From Chrysoporthe austroafricana (Eukaryota > Ascomycota > Sordariomycetes > Diaporthales > Cryphonectriaceae), in contig JYIP02000005.1 in NCBI GenBank assembly GCA_001051155.2, forward strand, positions 3,968,001 to 4,032,000: a DNA stretch of 64,000 bases, in the 5' to 3' direction. Under the pieces are notes generated by a model, which did no database searches, was not told the origin of the DNA, and worked only from the letters and a program-made list of their open reading frames with translations. A program made the position numbers and the translations under genes. Positions 49,001-63,402 of this stretch are shown here, one piece after another; positions within the stretch are counted from its first letter, which is position 1, and each line of letters opens with the position of its first letter.

Positions 49001-49853
49001 GCGCATAAGAAGGGCATTCGAAGAGCTGCCAATAACACCTTCGGTTTCATCGCCAAGGCCATTGGTCCACAGGATGTGCTGGCGACGTTGCTGTCGAACT
49101 TGAGGGTGCAAGAGCGCCAGAGTCGCGTCAATACTGCTGTGGTAAGTAATCCCTCTTTTCCCGATCCGCTCTTTCTCCGTAAGATTTGCCTTACATCAAA
49201 CACGTTCATCGCCTGTGTATTTCTTCCATGCATCATTACCTGCTCCAACACCGGTTCTTGGTCTTCGTTCGCTAATATGTTTCCAGGCTATCGGCATCGT
49301 GGCGGAAACCTGTGCCCCATTCACAGTTCTTCCTGCCATCATGAATGAATACGCTTCTGTCGCCGAGCTCAACGTGCGCACCGGTGTTCTCAAGTCGCTC
49401 TCCTTTCTTTTTGAATATATTGGCGAGATGGCCAAAGACTACGTCTACGCCGTGGTACCACTGCTCGAAGACGCCCTGATCGACAGGGATCAAGTACACC
49501 GACAGACTGCCGCCTCCGTGGTCAAGCACATCGCCCTAGGCGTCGTTGGCCTTGGTCTCGAAGATGCAATGCTCCACTGCCTCAACCTGATTCTACCCAA
49601 TGCGTACGAGCAGTCCCCGCACGTCATCGACCGGGTGATCGAGGCCATCGAGGCTATCCGCGTGGCTATCGGACCGGGGCTGGTGATGAATTACGTATGG
49701 GCGGGCTTGTTCCACCCGGCGAGGAAGGTCAGGCAGCCGTTCTGGAGGATGTATAATGATGCGTATGTCATGCAAGCGGATGCAATGGTCCCGTATTATC
49801 CGAATCTTACCGAGGAGGGGATTGATAGGGGGGAGTTGGGGATTGTACTGTAG
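46055..49853 (+). CDS. Splicing factor 3B subunit 1 (SF3B1/Prp10/Hsh155-like)
   Basis: HEAT-repeat scaffold of the SF3b part of U2 snRNP, which holds the branch-site helix in the spliceosome. Exons 46055-49141 and 49287-49853 (145-nt intron, GTAAGT...CCAG, phase 0) give 1217 aa, close to the human length. The disordered N-terminus has three basic-then-RW motifs ([27 protein letters not shown]), the form of U2AF ligand motifs, two with TP/AP after them. The p14-binding region is near [15 protein letters not shown] (about 385). HEAT repeats run to the end, almost identical to human SF3B1 in places ([36 protein letters not shown]-like FHPARKVR). The residues corresponding to the human cancer hotspots R625, K666 and K700 (K615 here, in NDEQTKVRT) are conserved. 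The start is in good context and lies after an in-frame stop-rich leader. Confidence 0.98.
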
Positions 49854-50992
49854 TGGGATGGATAGTGCCGAGTGTGTCCATCTTGCAGGACATTTGCATT
49901 GGAGATTGTTTGCAACTCTACGGCCTTTCGCCGTGCGTGAGGGCGTTCGTTGGTGACAGGCACCCCGGCACGTGCCAGGTACTGTGGTACTGTGTCAGGG
50001 CCATGTCCTAGGAATACGCTTGGAAAATAATGGCCTTCACCTTGGTAGATAACGTCAAATAGACGCAGCTGACGTCGGTAGAAAGGGTTTAGAGAGGCTT
50101 GAGAGATGATGGCTCGTGAACTCTGAAGAGGCTCCAGGATTTTCGCAATTCCATCCTCATCAACTACAATCGAGGTTGTCCGGAGATCCGTTCTGGTCCT
50201 GGAGTCCCGACGAAAGGCCCAAAGGATGGCCTTTCTGCCCCGTCGAGCTCTTGTGTTTATACTTCTGCAAGCGTCACGAGATACAATTTTCTCATTGGCT
50301 GAGGCATGTCGATCGAGCGCTCCGTTCTAGGATGCAGGATTTCAGGGATTGTGTTTAGAGGCTGGGTGATTTTGGCCACTTCTCAGTCAAGAACAATCCA
50401 TGAGCCGTGCCTTACGTTTCTCGTTGTGTAGTAGTGGCGCACTTCCGTCGCTTCAGGACTCAGAAGCGAGCCCCGGTGATCATGAGCAGTTATCAACCCA
50501 TGCGTAGGAACGGGTTCCTAGGAGGTTTTAGCGTGGACGCACCGAAGTTTCTCCCGCAGCAAAACTTTAATTGTAACATCAGCGCCACTATCGATTAGAC
50601 CGATTCATGCACAATTGCCTAGTATGCTACGAAAATGGAAGAGGTGATCAGCCGCTTTCCTTATGTTTGATCGATATCATCGTTAATCTGATGTGAAGAC
50701 ACTGCGAATTCGCCGAGCTCATGAGCGATTGGCAAGATATAACCGAGAAAGCAGACCGAGCGATGGCGATAGACATTCTCTTCGATTTGATTGCGTATAA
50801 CACAGGCATATTCTCTAGAGAGAAGCATATATACAACTAGCGGGGTACTACCTCGGCCTTACCTTTACGGGGGCGCGACCGGCCGAGTTCGTGGACAGCA
50901 GAGTACCTCCGGGCCCGGTCTCCTCATTACAATACAACAACGACAACGCCAGTGCCGCCGCCGCTGCTCCTTCTTCACGTTGTAGTCGACAC
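49854..50992. other. Intergenic region between convergent genes
   Basis: 3' flanks of SF3B1 (plus) and the carboxylesterase (minus). Small ORFs without motifs. No gene supported. Confidence 0.6.
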
Positions 50993-52681
50993 TCACAGTA
51001 ATCCCCTACTCTCACAGCCCTGCTCAATGCTCTTAACAGTCCCCAAGCGAGCTAACACCGTCGAATTCGACACATCATCTCCCCACCGCATCACCTCTCC
51101 TCCCAGCCCTTGATACGCCGACCACCCCAACGCACTAAGACCGTCCTCCGGATCTTTTACGAAAGACACATATGCATCCTGCATGACATAGCTAAGCTCA
51201 TACTCGACCTGCGTCGAGTTACCGCGGAAGTCCATGTGCGTGCCGAACAGCATCGGCAGTTCGCTCTCGTGGTACGCGCCCATCCACCACCGCGGGCTGA
51301 TGTTGGTGAAGTTGCCTGAGTAGAACCAGCGGTGTGTGGTGCGGTTGATGGCGAGGCGTTCTTGTGTCGTGACGGCTGTGGGACACCAGAAGTATTCGTA
51401 GGAGTACTCAAGGGCTGTGGCGAAGTCCGGGTTGGTTGCGTTGTAGGTGGTGAGGAACATGCCTTCGTCGGCGACGTTGCCGATCAAGGCCGGCTGGAAT
51501 ATCACAGAACGGAACATCAGCCTTGAGTGTCCATCTGTTCAAAATGGCCAATCAACTCACCAAAGTCGACATTTTGCCAGCCGCTGCGCGCTCGGTGTAG
51601 TTGTCAAATACCAACTCCTCATCCACCAATGGAATAAACGCACTGATAGAAGGCGCATCACCACTATCCTCATAGTTCGCCACAAACCCCTCGATGTCCT
51701 CCGCCGGAACCCTGCGCATGCACTCCAGCTCCGCCGCGGCCGTGCTCTGGTTCGCACAGCCGAGATTCCCCGCGACGAAGGTGAAGTTGGAGAAGTCGCC
51801 AACGTTCCTGTTGATGAGGATGTCGAGATGAGCGGTGCCCGAGTCCATGATGAGGCCCGTGACGATAGGATCTTCCGGATACGCGTGGTTGTACATATCC
51901 ACGGCCGTCGATCCGGCTGACTGGCCCCAGATGACCATGCGCTCTGGGTCACCGCCGAACTGGGCTACGTTTTGCTGGATCCACTCTACGGCGAAGCGCT
52001 GGTCCATGAGGCCTAGGTTCTGCTCCGTCAATCCAGCGGCGGTGGGGAATCCGAAGATGTTGAGGCGGTAGCTGTGCAGATTCGTATGCTCGTTAGATGC
52101 GCCGCCTTCATCAGATCGTTGCTCCCCGGTGCGAAAGCTTACTTAAATACAACAACAATGTGTGACTGCGACCGCTCGATCCAGTTGATGGGAATCTGGT
52201 ATGGGACATCTATGCCCCCCGTCGCAAACCCACCTCCGTAAAACCAAATCAAAACCGGCATGCCATCCTCATCCTTCGCCGCCTCGAGGGCCTTGGCTGG
52301 CGCCCATATGCTCATCTTAAGGCAATCCTCGCTCATCCCCGCAGAACCAATCATGTACTCGGGCACATCCGTCCGCAGGATACCGGGAATTTTTGAGATG
52401 TACTGCCAACAAGACGGCGGCATCGCCGTGGCGTCGACGAGGCTGTTGGTGCTATTCGTCGGCTGGTACTCCTGCGGCGGCATCCATCTCAGGTCGTCCA
52501 CGGGTGGCTGGGCGTAGGGTATGCCGAGGAACTCCACCACCGTGGAGGCGTTGGGCGCGGTGTGGCCTTGGACCCGGAGGCCGTTGGTGAGCTGGACTGT
52601 TGGGGCGCTTGAGGCTATTGCCGTGGCAGCCGTAGCCATCAGGCCCGCGACCGCAGCGACGGCGGTTCCGTGAGCAACCAT
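50993..52681 (-). CDS. Secreted type-B carboxylesterase/lipase family protein (three exons)
   Basis: Alpha/beta hydrolase hydrolysing carboxylic esters, probably extracellular. Exons 52681-52143, 52071-51561 and 51493-50993 (GTAAGC, GTGAGT donors) give 516 aa, usual for the family. The N-terminus has a signal peptide (AVAAVAGLMATAATAIASSA). Family blocks in order: FLGIPYAQPPVDDLRW, SEDCLKMSIWAPA, the oxyanion-hole segment LIWFYGGGF, and NYRLNIFGFP formed across intron 1. Then come the nucleophile elbow GQSAGS (Ser231; Gln replaces the more common Glu), Glu360 in GNVADEG and His425 in AYHESELPMLFG. The triad is complete, so it should be active. Several N-x-S/T sites are present. Substrate unknown; cholinesterase, lipase and feruloyl-esterase-like members look alike at this level. 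Confidence 0.94.
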
Positions 52682-55600
52682 TTCGATGCAGGCGTTTTCC
52701 TCCTTTTAGGTTTGGCGATACTTCCTAAGAGTCTGGAAACCCCGATGCAGCCCACTCAATACCCCGGATCGGCGTTGAGGCAGCGGTCGACGTCCAGCCT
52801 GGAAGGCACGAGATTTATTGAATACGGAGGAAGCCCCTTTTCTACATGGTTGTATTGTCATGGATCCCTTCCAGGTTGTCGGGTTCGCGTCATTGCCCAG
52901 ACAAAGGGTCATTTACTTATCGTCGGACCCCATTTTACCACGCACGGATGGCTGTGTTTCTCCAGATTCAAGCTCTCGAGCCCACTAGCAAAGCAACAAT
53001 GACAGGGGAGCAGGCCGCGTGGTTTTTTGGCTTTTGAATTACAGTATCCACATTAACGGTTACCTTGACTCGCAGTGCTGTGGACGTGCCGCAGCGAAAG
53101 GTGCCAGCTCTGTTGCGCTGGGTGACTGATATGCCATCGTGACAGTTGATGTATTCAGGTCTTCTCACGCAAGAACAAGAATCGCGTCAAATGTCGCCCT
53201 GACCACCCTCTCACTTTCGACGGCCAGTCCAGCCAGTTGACCAAACCCGGGAAACTATCCTAGCTTGAACGGGATCTACAGGCCGGGCCGAATGGCCCGA
53301 GATTGACGCAGGGATAGATATTCAGGCAAATCCCCAACAGCATGCCCAGCATCTCTGCAGCCCAGATGTAACAGTTTGGCCTAAACATGCCTAGACAGTT
53401 GACATCTTATATGGGCAGAAAAGTCATGTCTACCAACTCTGCTGCTCGCTATCGAAAAGGCCGGACATGTGCCGATAGGTTCAAGCAATGTGGTTGGGCT
53501 GAAAGAGACGGCTAATAATACATGTACGCAGTAGCGGTGTATAATTACCACGTGCAGATGGAATCGACAAACCGGGCGTATCAGAAGCGCTTCAAACGGC
53601 TGAACTTCAAGCTGCACAGGAAACTTGGGAACTGAAAGGCAACTTGAGTATGTGCTACACAGCTGCATAGAAATTTTCAAGCTCTAGGGAAGAGATATGA
53701 TGTTCATGTTACTTAGTGGCCAGACACAGCACTCTTAGGAAAGCGTCTGAGACGCTCCTTGCAGGATCAGGGTCGTCGTTATCCAGCTAAGCCACATATT
53801 TGCAGCCATCACATTGAAGAAGAAACCATCGTACAGTTCGATTACCAAATTGAGAAATCTACAGGTATGTCGCATCATTGTAAATAACGATGATATTGTT
53901 TCCGGATGATACAGTATTCATCAGCTGGTGGGATTGTCGAATTGATCGGAGCCGCGACAACTCTCGCTATGGGCTCACATTGCGATCGTAACATCGTCAG
54001 GACTCTAGTTTACACCTTTGTTTGAACCAACCCGTATTCTCCGCCTTGAAATTACCGTAGCATCTCGAGGACAGCGACCGACTCCATAAAAGGGCCCCTA
54101 TAGCTACGACACCAGTGAGCATGTTACGCGGTGTCGAACGCCTCCGTAGCGTCTTTGGCAATTGTTTCAAGATGCGTTTGGATGGTTCTTTTTGTAGCTT
54201 GTGACGCTTCTTGGGATTCTTATATCATCAAAACCCATTCGCTAACGTCCAGCATGGGGTTGGGCAGACACTGGCAGTAGGTGAGTCGCCCAGGGTCCGA
54301 ACTGTCGCTGCGCTCTGGCTTTTGGCACCGACACACTGGCGGAAGGCGAAAGACCGCTCCCCGAGCTGTCGCTTCGTCTTCGTCTTTAGATGCCGTTGAA
54401 CGGTTGTCCCGTTGTCTGCACATACTAGCAATTCAGGGGCGGCTGACTCCCCGTTTGCCTCGAACAAATATCTTGTCCTACCAGCTCGACGATGGCAGTG
54501 AGGTGGCCTAGCGCGACGCAAGCCCGATTGGGAAGATTGGGAAGGGCCGCTAAACCCGGCGGAGGCGACAGCGTGTTCTCGATTACAGAAGATAGGTTCA
54601 CATTCAAGCTCCAATAAGGTGGAAAGGGTCCGGCGAGTGGCTCACCGTCTCAACTTGTCGATGACACGATGAGTGCGTCCTTAAGGAGGTCCGAAGAGAG
54701 TACTCGAACGAGGCCATCTACGTCAAAGTCTACAGCATTGTAAAATTTTGAAGTAGGCCCTTCGATACTACAACTGTTACTCGCACCAGGACGAGCCAGA
54801 TTTCCACAGATGAGGAATTGATGGCATCGCCAAAGTCAATGGGACATAATCCGATTGCCAGAGCCACACGCTGATGCTATCACAAGTCGTCAGCTTTACC
54901 CTGACGGAGCGACCATGGTACTGCTAGCCGAAGCATAAGCACAACATAACCTCTTGAGCCACTGTCCCTGTGGCCAGATGGCACGCGGGATGTAAGGTAG
55001 ACAGATGGTGGAGCACTGAGGAGACTTGATATCTAGTTTGCGGCTCCCCGCCCCGTCCCCATCCAACCTCGACGCGGCTTCACTCGTTCTAAATGTCAGG
55101 TTGTAATGCTCGGCCAGCCTTATTCTGGCGGCCAGACTACTATTCAATTTTTGGGATACGTCCTGGAGAAGATAGTTGTCTTAGTCGTTGGCTCCGGCGA
55201 TGCATTCATCGTGTGAGTTGCTCATTTCCTGTAGTTCAGACAACGCGTGGTACGACTAAAGTTGACTTGATGTGATTGGCAAGATGAAGTAGATAGGACC
55301 AAATTCTCCCAACTTAGAGGTGGAATTGCAGCGCATCTGGTCTGAGGCGTAGCCCTTAGTAGCAGGTCTTGATTGCCATTCAATGAATTTCAAGGCCGTA
55401 AGGTGAGCCAGTTCTATCTCAGCCCAGAGTCCTTGAGCGTATATTTGATTGTAACGATTCCCATTTTCGGTTCGTCATTCTGCGGTACCTTTGGCAGCGA
55501 TGAGCCAAGAGTGCTGGGAGTAGGATCGCAAGCTCGGAGGTCTACTGCAGAATGTCAAGCAACAGGGATGAATATCTGCGACTTCTGTCTAGACTTCAAT

Positions 55601-57759
55601 TTGAATCATTATAACGGTTGCAAAGGAAGTCTGCTACCATTTTGAATGTGATACAATTACAGCGTAGCCTCGTCTCCTCCCACAGGTAGACTTTCCGGTT
55701 GAGGTTCAGCCTCGCCATCTGGATCATCAACCAACGGCAGCTAGCCGGCGAGTATGCTTATACTTAGTAATGCCAAGCCTCAGATCGGAATGTCTGATTG
55801 CCATGAAAAACAGAACGACGCTCTCCCATCCTCCTGCAGCCTATAGCAATAACCTTGATGACCGTTTCTGGCTCGGGGCTGTCTCGGCGGCTCTCGACAC
55901 GCCACGGTCTACAATTCCACAGCTCGATCAACAACACAATGCGATATCTCTCGGGCGGGAGAAGCTCTTGAGACCATGTTCTCTCCCATCCCCGCTCGTC
56001 CACTCTGCTCTGGTGCATTATGGCCCGAGTCGGTGAGTGAGAGATTCGGCAACACGATAAGATCCGCAAGCGGCATCAAGCCACCATCTCACATCTCATA
56101 CCAAAAGCAACAACATGACGCAAGCCTCCTCAACAGCAAATTAGACCATTGTAGTTCTTGTCTCTGGTCGGCTTGCTGTTCTCCGCTAGCCTTCATTCCC
56201 GAGTCTCTACATGTTCCCTACGTGCCTACTGAGTACTTGCTTCTCTGGTCGCACGTATTCAGATAGACCCCATCCCTCGCCTTTGCTCGCGACAGGCCGA
56301 CGTCTAAGACCACCCCGTCCCGTGCCGCCGCGGACTGTAAAGCATGGCGGCGCATCGATGCAGGGCGGAAGCAATGCAAAGGGTTCCCGAGGAGGTGTGG
56401 CCGCAGGTGCCGCGCCAGCCCTGGCTGGCACGCAACCACACAGACGGCGACCTTTGCTCCCTCAGCGACTTTGCTTTTCCCTTCATGCTGTCTGAGATCG
56501 GGAAGTGTCCCTTGGTAAAAGCGATATGTGACAGGGCAGGATCTGCAAAAGCAACAATACATGCATGGTCCGAAGCCGTGCACGGGCGCCGCGGCGCTTG
56601 CCATCAGGCGCGCAACCGGGCGAAGCTCGTATATCTAGGGTACACTAATCCCGCTTCGCGATTCTTGGAGCGGCGCCGCCGTGGCGTATATCCCCAGTCG
56701 AACCCCCGAGCCCGGGCCACACCCATCCGGATCAAAGTGAGATGACTTCGAGTAGACACCGACAGCGAGGCCTCGCCCCGGTCTCGTAACTGTGCCACCC
56801 TCGTCAACACGAAAGCCCGAATGCCCAGGCCCACCTAGGCACCCACTGCCACGGGTCGGGGTTCGACATTGCCCAGACATTGATCTCAAACATAGTCAGG
56901 AATGGTACGACGCAAAAGCAACCCCCCCTTTCGTATCTCACAAACGAAGGTTTGCAAGACACCGCACGCTGCTACCCCCGCCCCCTCAAGACTCGCTCGG
57001 AGGGGCGCCTGAACGCGCAGCGGCAATGGAGCTTGTCGTGGCATCCCAGCTCGAACGTCGCCACCCGGTGTACCCGGTACTACTGCTCCAGGTGACGAAG
57101 ACGTCCTTGCGTTCTTCTAGTACATACACGCATCTCCATAACTCGTATCAAAGGCGTACATCAGAGCAGAGGGGGGTGGAACACGGCAGAGGCGTTGCTA
57201 CATGACTATCACGCACAACCAATCTAACATAGCAAGGCTTCTCGCTGCAACCCTCCACAGTTCCATATAGGCTGCAATTGTATAACGCACACGCCTCGTG
57301 GGGCGTCAAGTGGACGCCTCACCGCGCCGACTATAGTGCTCGCTGCTGTGTTGATAACCGAGCAATAGCTGAGTGCTTAGGCTAAGCCATAAGAGCACGA
57401 CGATATCACGCGCCCCTCGACTAGGGAAAGAGAAAAAAAAAATTATGGCTGTCCAGCTAGTCATGCGCACCTAGCAACTGTGGCTTGCAGATCGGACAGG
57501 CGCCATGCTGTGTGCGCGGGCTCATCGTCTTCCGTCGATAGCGCCCGTTTTCGAAGCCACCCCGCAAGCCTAAGGAGATACTATGATAGTAGGCCTTGGC
57601 TGCACGGCCCTGCTTCGCGAGAGCTGCACGTCGTGGCTCCTTTTTCAGCCCCCCACTTTTCGAGTGAAGACACTAGGGACAGGGGGAACACATCACTGCA
57701 TCCGTAGCGCTTGCGTTAGGTTCCTGCCTGACTGGGTACCGGTGGACCGGACAGACAAC

Positions 57760-57774
57760 AAAAAAAAAAAAAAA
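57760..57774. repeat. A15 homopolymer in a purine stretch
   Basis: Fifteen A followed by about 25 bp of purines (GAAGAGATAGAGAT then G-rich). Confidence 0.85.
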
Positions 57775-60700
57775 GAAGAGATAGAGATGGGGGGGAGGGG
57801 TGAGAGGCAGAAACTAACAGTAATACGCCGATGTCATCTTCGCGCAGTAGTGCGAGCTCAAGAACGCGGCGGCCTGTCTCGATGGCCCTCTGGTGGGAAT
57901 GCAGGGTCCAGCTCACCTGAATAAGCTTGTTCCCGGCCGGGAATCACGTTCGCGGGGGAAAACAAAACAAGACAGGGCTTGTCCAAAGCCACCGGTTCTC
58001 CCCCCCCCCGGGTGGAATCTTCCGCCATCGTCCTAAGCTGTACCAAGCTTGTGGCCCTCGCTTCGCCCGGGAACCAGCCTGATTGCAGGCAGGCGCCGGC
58101 AGATTGGCATTGCACCACATGGTCAAGGGGATGATACCACCCATAGTACCACCCTCGGGCTCCCAAAGCTGAAGGGGAAAGTTCCAGGACACGGGATTCT
58201 GAGGATTTCCCCATGCGCATTCAAATGTCATGCAGAATGCGACGTCGGCCGCGGCTCGAGCAGAGGACCACTTGAACTGCTGGCCAGTGCGCTTTGCTAT
58301 TCCCGACTGCTGTCGCGTTCGAATGGTGCTGCGCTTCCAAATCCCAGCTGGCGGAGGGTAAGATGGATTGGTCATCCCTCCTCCCAGCTGGGTGTGAAGC
58401 TCTTGGAGCCTGGACGTCGCCTCGTTGACATCAATACGAGGCGGTCATATGGCTGTCATATGAAGAGACCCTCCGTAGCGTACGGCCGCTCCTCCCTGCA
58501 GTCTTGGGTTGATAACACTTCTCGTGGTCGGGAAATGCACAATCTGTCGCTATGGACCGCCGCGCCCACCACACACCATCCGCAAAAGACGTGATGAGGC
58601 TGCAGAGATTTGTTGGTGAGATTTAGTACAGCCGGCGCGCGCCAGTGCAACCTCGTCTCCACTTGGATGTCACCGGATAGTGCAGAAGCGGTAGTTGATC
58701 GACTTCCCATCCAGGAGACAGCATCCCGACCCCTGTCGATCCTGAGACAGTCCCCTGTGCAGATCATTGCGGTGGGTCCCTCCGATTCCTTAGCCTTTGG
58801 TGGGCGGGCGGAGAATTTGACCTCCTGGAGCAATCTCCCACGGCATTGACTGACTGGGGGACCGCGAGTGGAAGAGGGTCACCTAAATGAGGCTCTCCCG
58901 TTCAGGAAGGCCCTCTCGAGCGATGACTATGCCCTCGAGCAAGCCGAAGGGTAGGCTTCTTTGTTGGACACCGGGGCGTCTCCGACAGACATCGCCATGG
59001 ACGCGTGGCGAAAGCATGCCTGCATGGCACTGTAGGAAGCCGAAGGGGTTGAAGCGCAATCCTGGCTCTGGGCTCGCGGCTCCGTGACCTCTGGTGCCGT
59101 CGCCGGGGAGAGTCCGCCCGGCGCACATTTTCCGTCCTCTCCCTGCGCCGTTCCGCGACGACGTCTTCTATGTACTAGCTGGGTGGGTTTGGGATTCTCT
59201 TGGCTCACGTGTTGTCGGGGCCACTCTTGAGGAGATCCGGGGGTGTTTGTACGAATCGGGACCCCTTGGCCAACTCAATCTCAGAGCGCAGATTACCTTG
59301 ATTGCGATGTTCACTCGTGCATCGACGACGTCCCATTCCCGGGGGGCCCTTACCTGCGTGACTTGACCTCGACAGCTTGACAATCCGTGAAGACGTGCTT
59401 GCCCTGCCTGGACCAGACTTGTTTTGTTCAGGATGACTTGCCACCTCACCACCTTGGATCCCTGGTAAAATTCCGAAATCGCTCCTACATCGATCCATGA
59501 CGCTTGCTGCTACGTTTGATACACTGTAATTTAATGGGGGCCTATACTTCGCGCGTAGCGTTCTTGGACTGTCCTGTGATAATCAGCTTTGTGTAAGACA
59601 ATCAGCCGATTCGTGGCAACCGACGACACGGGCCGCATGGCAGAAGCCGCTATCCGTCGGTGTCACAGGAACGATCATCGGCCTGTCCCAAGTTCTTGGG
59701 TCTGGAGAACCACGAATGCGTCTGAGCTTCTGGTCCTCGGCGTCGGCGAGGGCGGTCGGCCACGACGATCATTGCCGAGTTGAAAAGCGTGCTCCGCCCT
59801 GCTATGCGGCTCAACGCTACTGAGCACTATGGTATGGTTCAAAGTGGAGAGCACGGTCTGGCGCTCAAGCTGAGATTGATTAGCACTGCCATTTTGGCTG
59901 GTGGTTGGCCGGCACTCAGGACGACCTCTCCCGTTTAGGGTTGTCCGTGAGTCGAGGCCCCAACAGAGGTGTCCAGCTCTGTCTATGAGGTGACATTGCG
60001 CCTGTGGAGGCGTGATGGGCACCGCATGAGTCCATGCCAGATCCGACGTTGTCATTTCGAGTCTCCTCGGGATCGCAACTAATTGCTTCATCAAAGATGT
60101 GTGGTGCGGGTGCGGATGCGGGTGTGTAAGTGTGTGTGTGTGGCTACATGCAAAAGGTCCCGGAAGGGGTAGTGCTGATTCATGCTCGGCGACCTGACCA
60201 GCCAGTGTCGAGGTCGCCGGCGCCGGTAGGAAATTGTTTCCCCAGATTTTCGTCCGTCACTGCCACGGAGCATCGTGTTTCAACTCGCCTCTTCAAGGCC
60301 ACGGCTGTGGGCCGGCGTGATCAAAGCGGCTTAGCAGCAAGGCCGGAAGCCTCGTTGGGCGAGATTGCATGCCACCCACGTTTCTCGTTGTATATCATTG
60401 CCAATCTTACTGAAAGATCCGTAGCTGGTGGGGCATGGCAGCCTCTGGATCATCGCAAGATGACACTGCCCACGTTGCGAAGTCCCGCTTGTCGTTGAGC
60501 TTGGATCTGGCAATCCTGTTGATCCGGGGCTCGGCCACCACGAAATGAAGATGGGGAGGTGTGACATCCGGGCTGGACCCTGCCTGCCCGGTCAGCCTGT
60601 CCTCTTCCAGATAGGGAAGGCCATGCATTATATGCTCCCCTGCCCGCGGAGATCTCCAATTAAGCGACACGTGCTGCCCCCCCTAAAGATCCGAAAGGAG

Positions 60701-63339
60701 TTGAGGCGACGATCGGCGGCGGGGACGAACATGGCACCTTGGCACCGCACCGACTGTGCGAGGTGCCGCCCTCGAGGCGTGCGTCCTGAGTGGCCAGGCC
60801 AAGATTTCTCTGAGTCGCGAAGTGTGGACAGGATAGGTGGTGCGATGCCCCCCAGGGCCACACAGAGCCCAGGGCCGTCCAGCTCGCTCAGCCTCTAGCG
60901 GGTGAGGCAGGGACCCGTGACACCATGGCGTGCTGTACAATTCGCTGCAGGGCTGCCTGCTGAGAGGTGGTATTCTCGTATTGGAAGATGGTGCCCTGGG
61001 GGTGTGCGTGCACAAGCTGTGATGGGCGAATGCCTGGTGCCAGAGCCAATGCAGCTTCGGTCACCTTATCGACCTGTCATGGGTTGTCGTGACAGGATGC
61101 GATCGCGTCCCGGGGCCCGCCAAGGAGGCGACCAGACCGTTTTCTGCCAGGCTGCAAAATTGTACAGCCGAAACCAGCGAGCCTACAGGCGAGCTAGGTC
61201 CCACTTGGGCCGCGCACCTCTCGAAGTGGATTTGCCGAAGATGAGGGTTGATGCAGCCAGCCAACGAGTGGGCTCGCAGGCCACGGTGTGGTACTTTTAA
61301 GCAGCAGACGGCGGAGCCTGCCTGAGGACAGGCACCTTCACGTCATCTCCCTGTGCAAGTGACCCAGCCCACCCAGCTCAGGATGATGAACTTTTGTGCA
61401 ATATCTTGCTGGGCGGATGGATCTTGGTATGGAGGCCGCCCACGGCACGGCCAGGGACATTGTTCCCGGGGGCCCAGGGTGACGTCGAGGTTCGCAGAAG
61501 ATCGGTACACCTCAATCATCGTGTGTATCGGGCTGTCCGCGTCTTCCCCCCACTTCCCTCCCTCCTCCTTATCTTGAGGCCAGCGGCCGCGAGGATGGAC
61601 ACATCCCATAGGACGCACGTCGGGACCGATGGGTTCGCCACTGAGTGCTGACTGCAGCTGCGGACTGGGTTCGTGCGGGTGGGCGAAGTGCGCAAGGCGA
61701 CATCCCCAAGCCAGGAGAAGCCATTGGGCTGCAATGAACTCGCAGGGACCGAGTCCAGGGAAGCCGTCAGCCGCGGAATTTCGTTGGAATCTGTGGGGCG
61801 GGGGGGGGGCAAGCTACGGCTCTGGGGGCAGGACAGTGGGCACTGCTTGCACTGTACAGTACCCAGCACGCAGCGTTGTGGGGGGCCCACAGGCTTTTGC
61901 AAGGCCAAACTCAGGGTCCCCAGGCCTGGGGCGCCGTGCCTGGCGGCGCTCCAGTACGACTACCTGGGACGGCAGACCCCCTCCCTGGGTGCCTAGCAAC
62001 TGGGTACATCGAGCGGTATTACGCTGCGACTGTCTGCCCGGTGCTGGAACGTAGAGGGGGGTTGGAGTGTCTTGTTGCGAAACGCACGAAGAGTGCGGCC
62101 GATAATAGGTATGTGCGCATCCTCCATGCCTCCCTCGCCCTGGCCGTGCCTGGGCATTCTGAAGAGGCCCTGGCACGGCGAGGGTGACGTTGAGCTGCCC
62201 GGGTCGCGAGGTGAGGTGACGTATTTGGTGGCAGCCAAAGCAACCCACTCGGGGACCCAGGTTTCAACCTGGGAGGACGCAATTCCCACTGGAGGGCTTT
62301 GCCGTAATCTGACGTCCCGTCTCGTCTCATCAAATTGTCCTACAAAATCACTCACTGGCTTTCCCCCCCGTCCGTCGTTAATTTTGGACGAGCTGGTGTA
62401 GTGAGTAGGTGTGTAGCTGCCATCCCACCAGCCCACACACTACTCTGCGGTCCCGTCCAAATCTGGCGGGGCGGAGCCGGATGGCAACGAACCCCATTCT
62501 CGTGCCATCATCCTACATCATTGTGCGTGTTGCACGCCTCCTTACTACGGCGGGTAGCTGGCGAGATTGGTGTAGGATTCAAGCTTGCCAGATCCACCGT
62601 CGAAACCTCCGAGCGTGGTCGCGGTTCACTACGTCAGAGAGGGTTCCGACTGACTCAGTACTGGCTGGCTTCCTGCAAGGCCAGGTGCAAACCAGCAAGC
62701 GACGGAGGGGAACACAGATTAGAAGGCGTCACGAGCGGATAAGATACCTTGGACGCTGCCAGCAAGACACGGCGGTGCTGGAGTGTGGAATACCCAGTCG
62801 TGTCAGTATACGTGACATGACGCCCTCGAGCCAGGCCGGCATGCCCGCCCCGGGCCCTGCTGGGGGCTATAGCAGACGTGACAATAAGTGGTCATGTAAA
62901 ACCGCAACTGTAATTGATGGTAGCGAGCGGGAATGTCAGTGGCAGGTTGGTTCCCGCAACGTGATTCCCTCCTCGTCTGGTGACTCTGAGATGACGGACC
63001 TCTTGGCTACGTAATGTGCCGGCGCGCGCTATGAAGACGCTTGCTTCGGTTCAGCCCCCCGGCTGCTCTCAGGCCAAGTTGCGGTACATTGCGCCTCCGC
63101 CAAAAGACGTCACAGGGGCGCCGTGCCCTGTCCTGGACAAGATACCAGATACCAGAGGGGCCCACACTGCAGCCAATTGAGGTCGATTCGTGATCAGTGA
63201 CTTCGCCACTTGGCATGAAACGAATGCAAATAGCTGACTTTGCGCCCAACAAAAAGCAAGCAACTAATTGAACATGTGAGAGGTGAACGGGGATAGGGAG
63301 AGAGGGAGGGAGATGACAGAAGAAAAGCAAAGAGAAAAG

Positions 63340-63402
63340 AGCACCCACATACACAGACACATACACACCAATGCACACACACACACCAAAAAAAAAAAAA
63401 GG
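63340..63402. repeat. (AC)n microsatellite and A-run
   Basis: Interrupted CA repeats followed by about 13 A. They produce false Val/Cys/Phe-rich ORFs on the minus strand. Confidence 0.85.
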
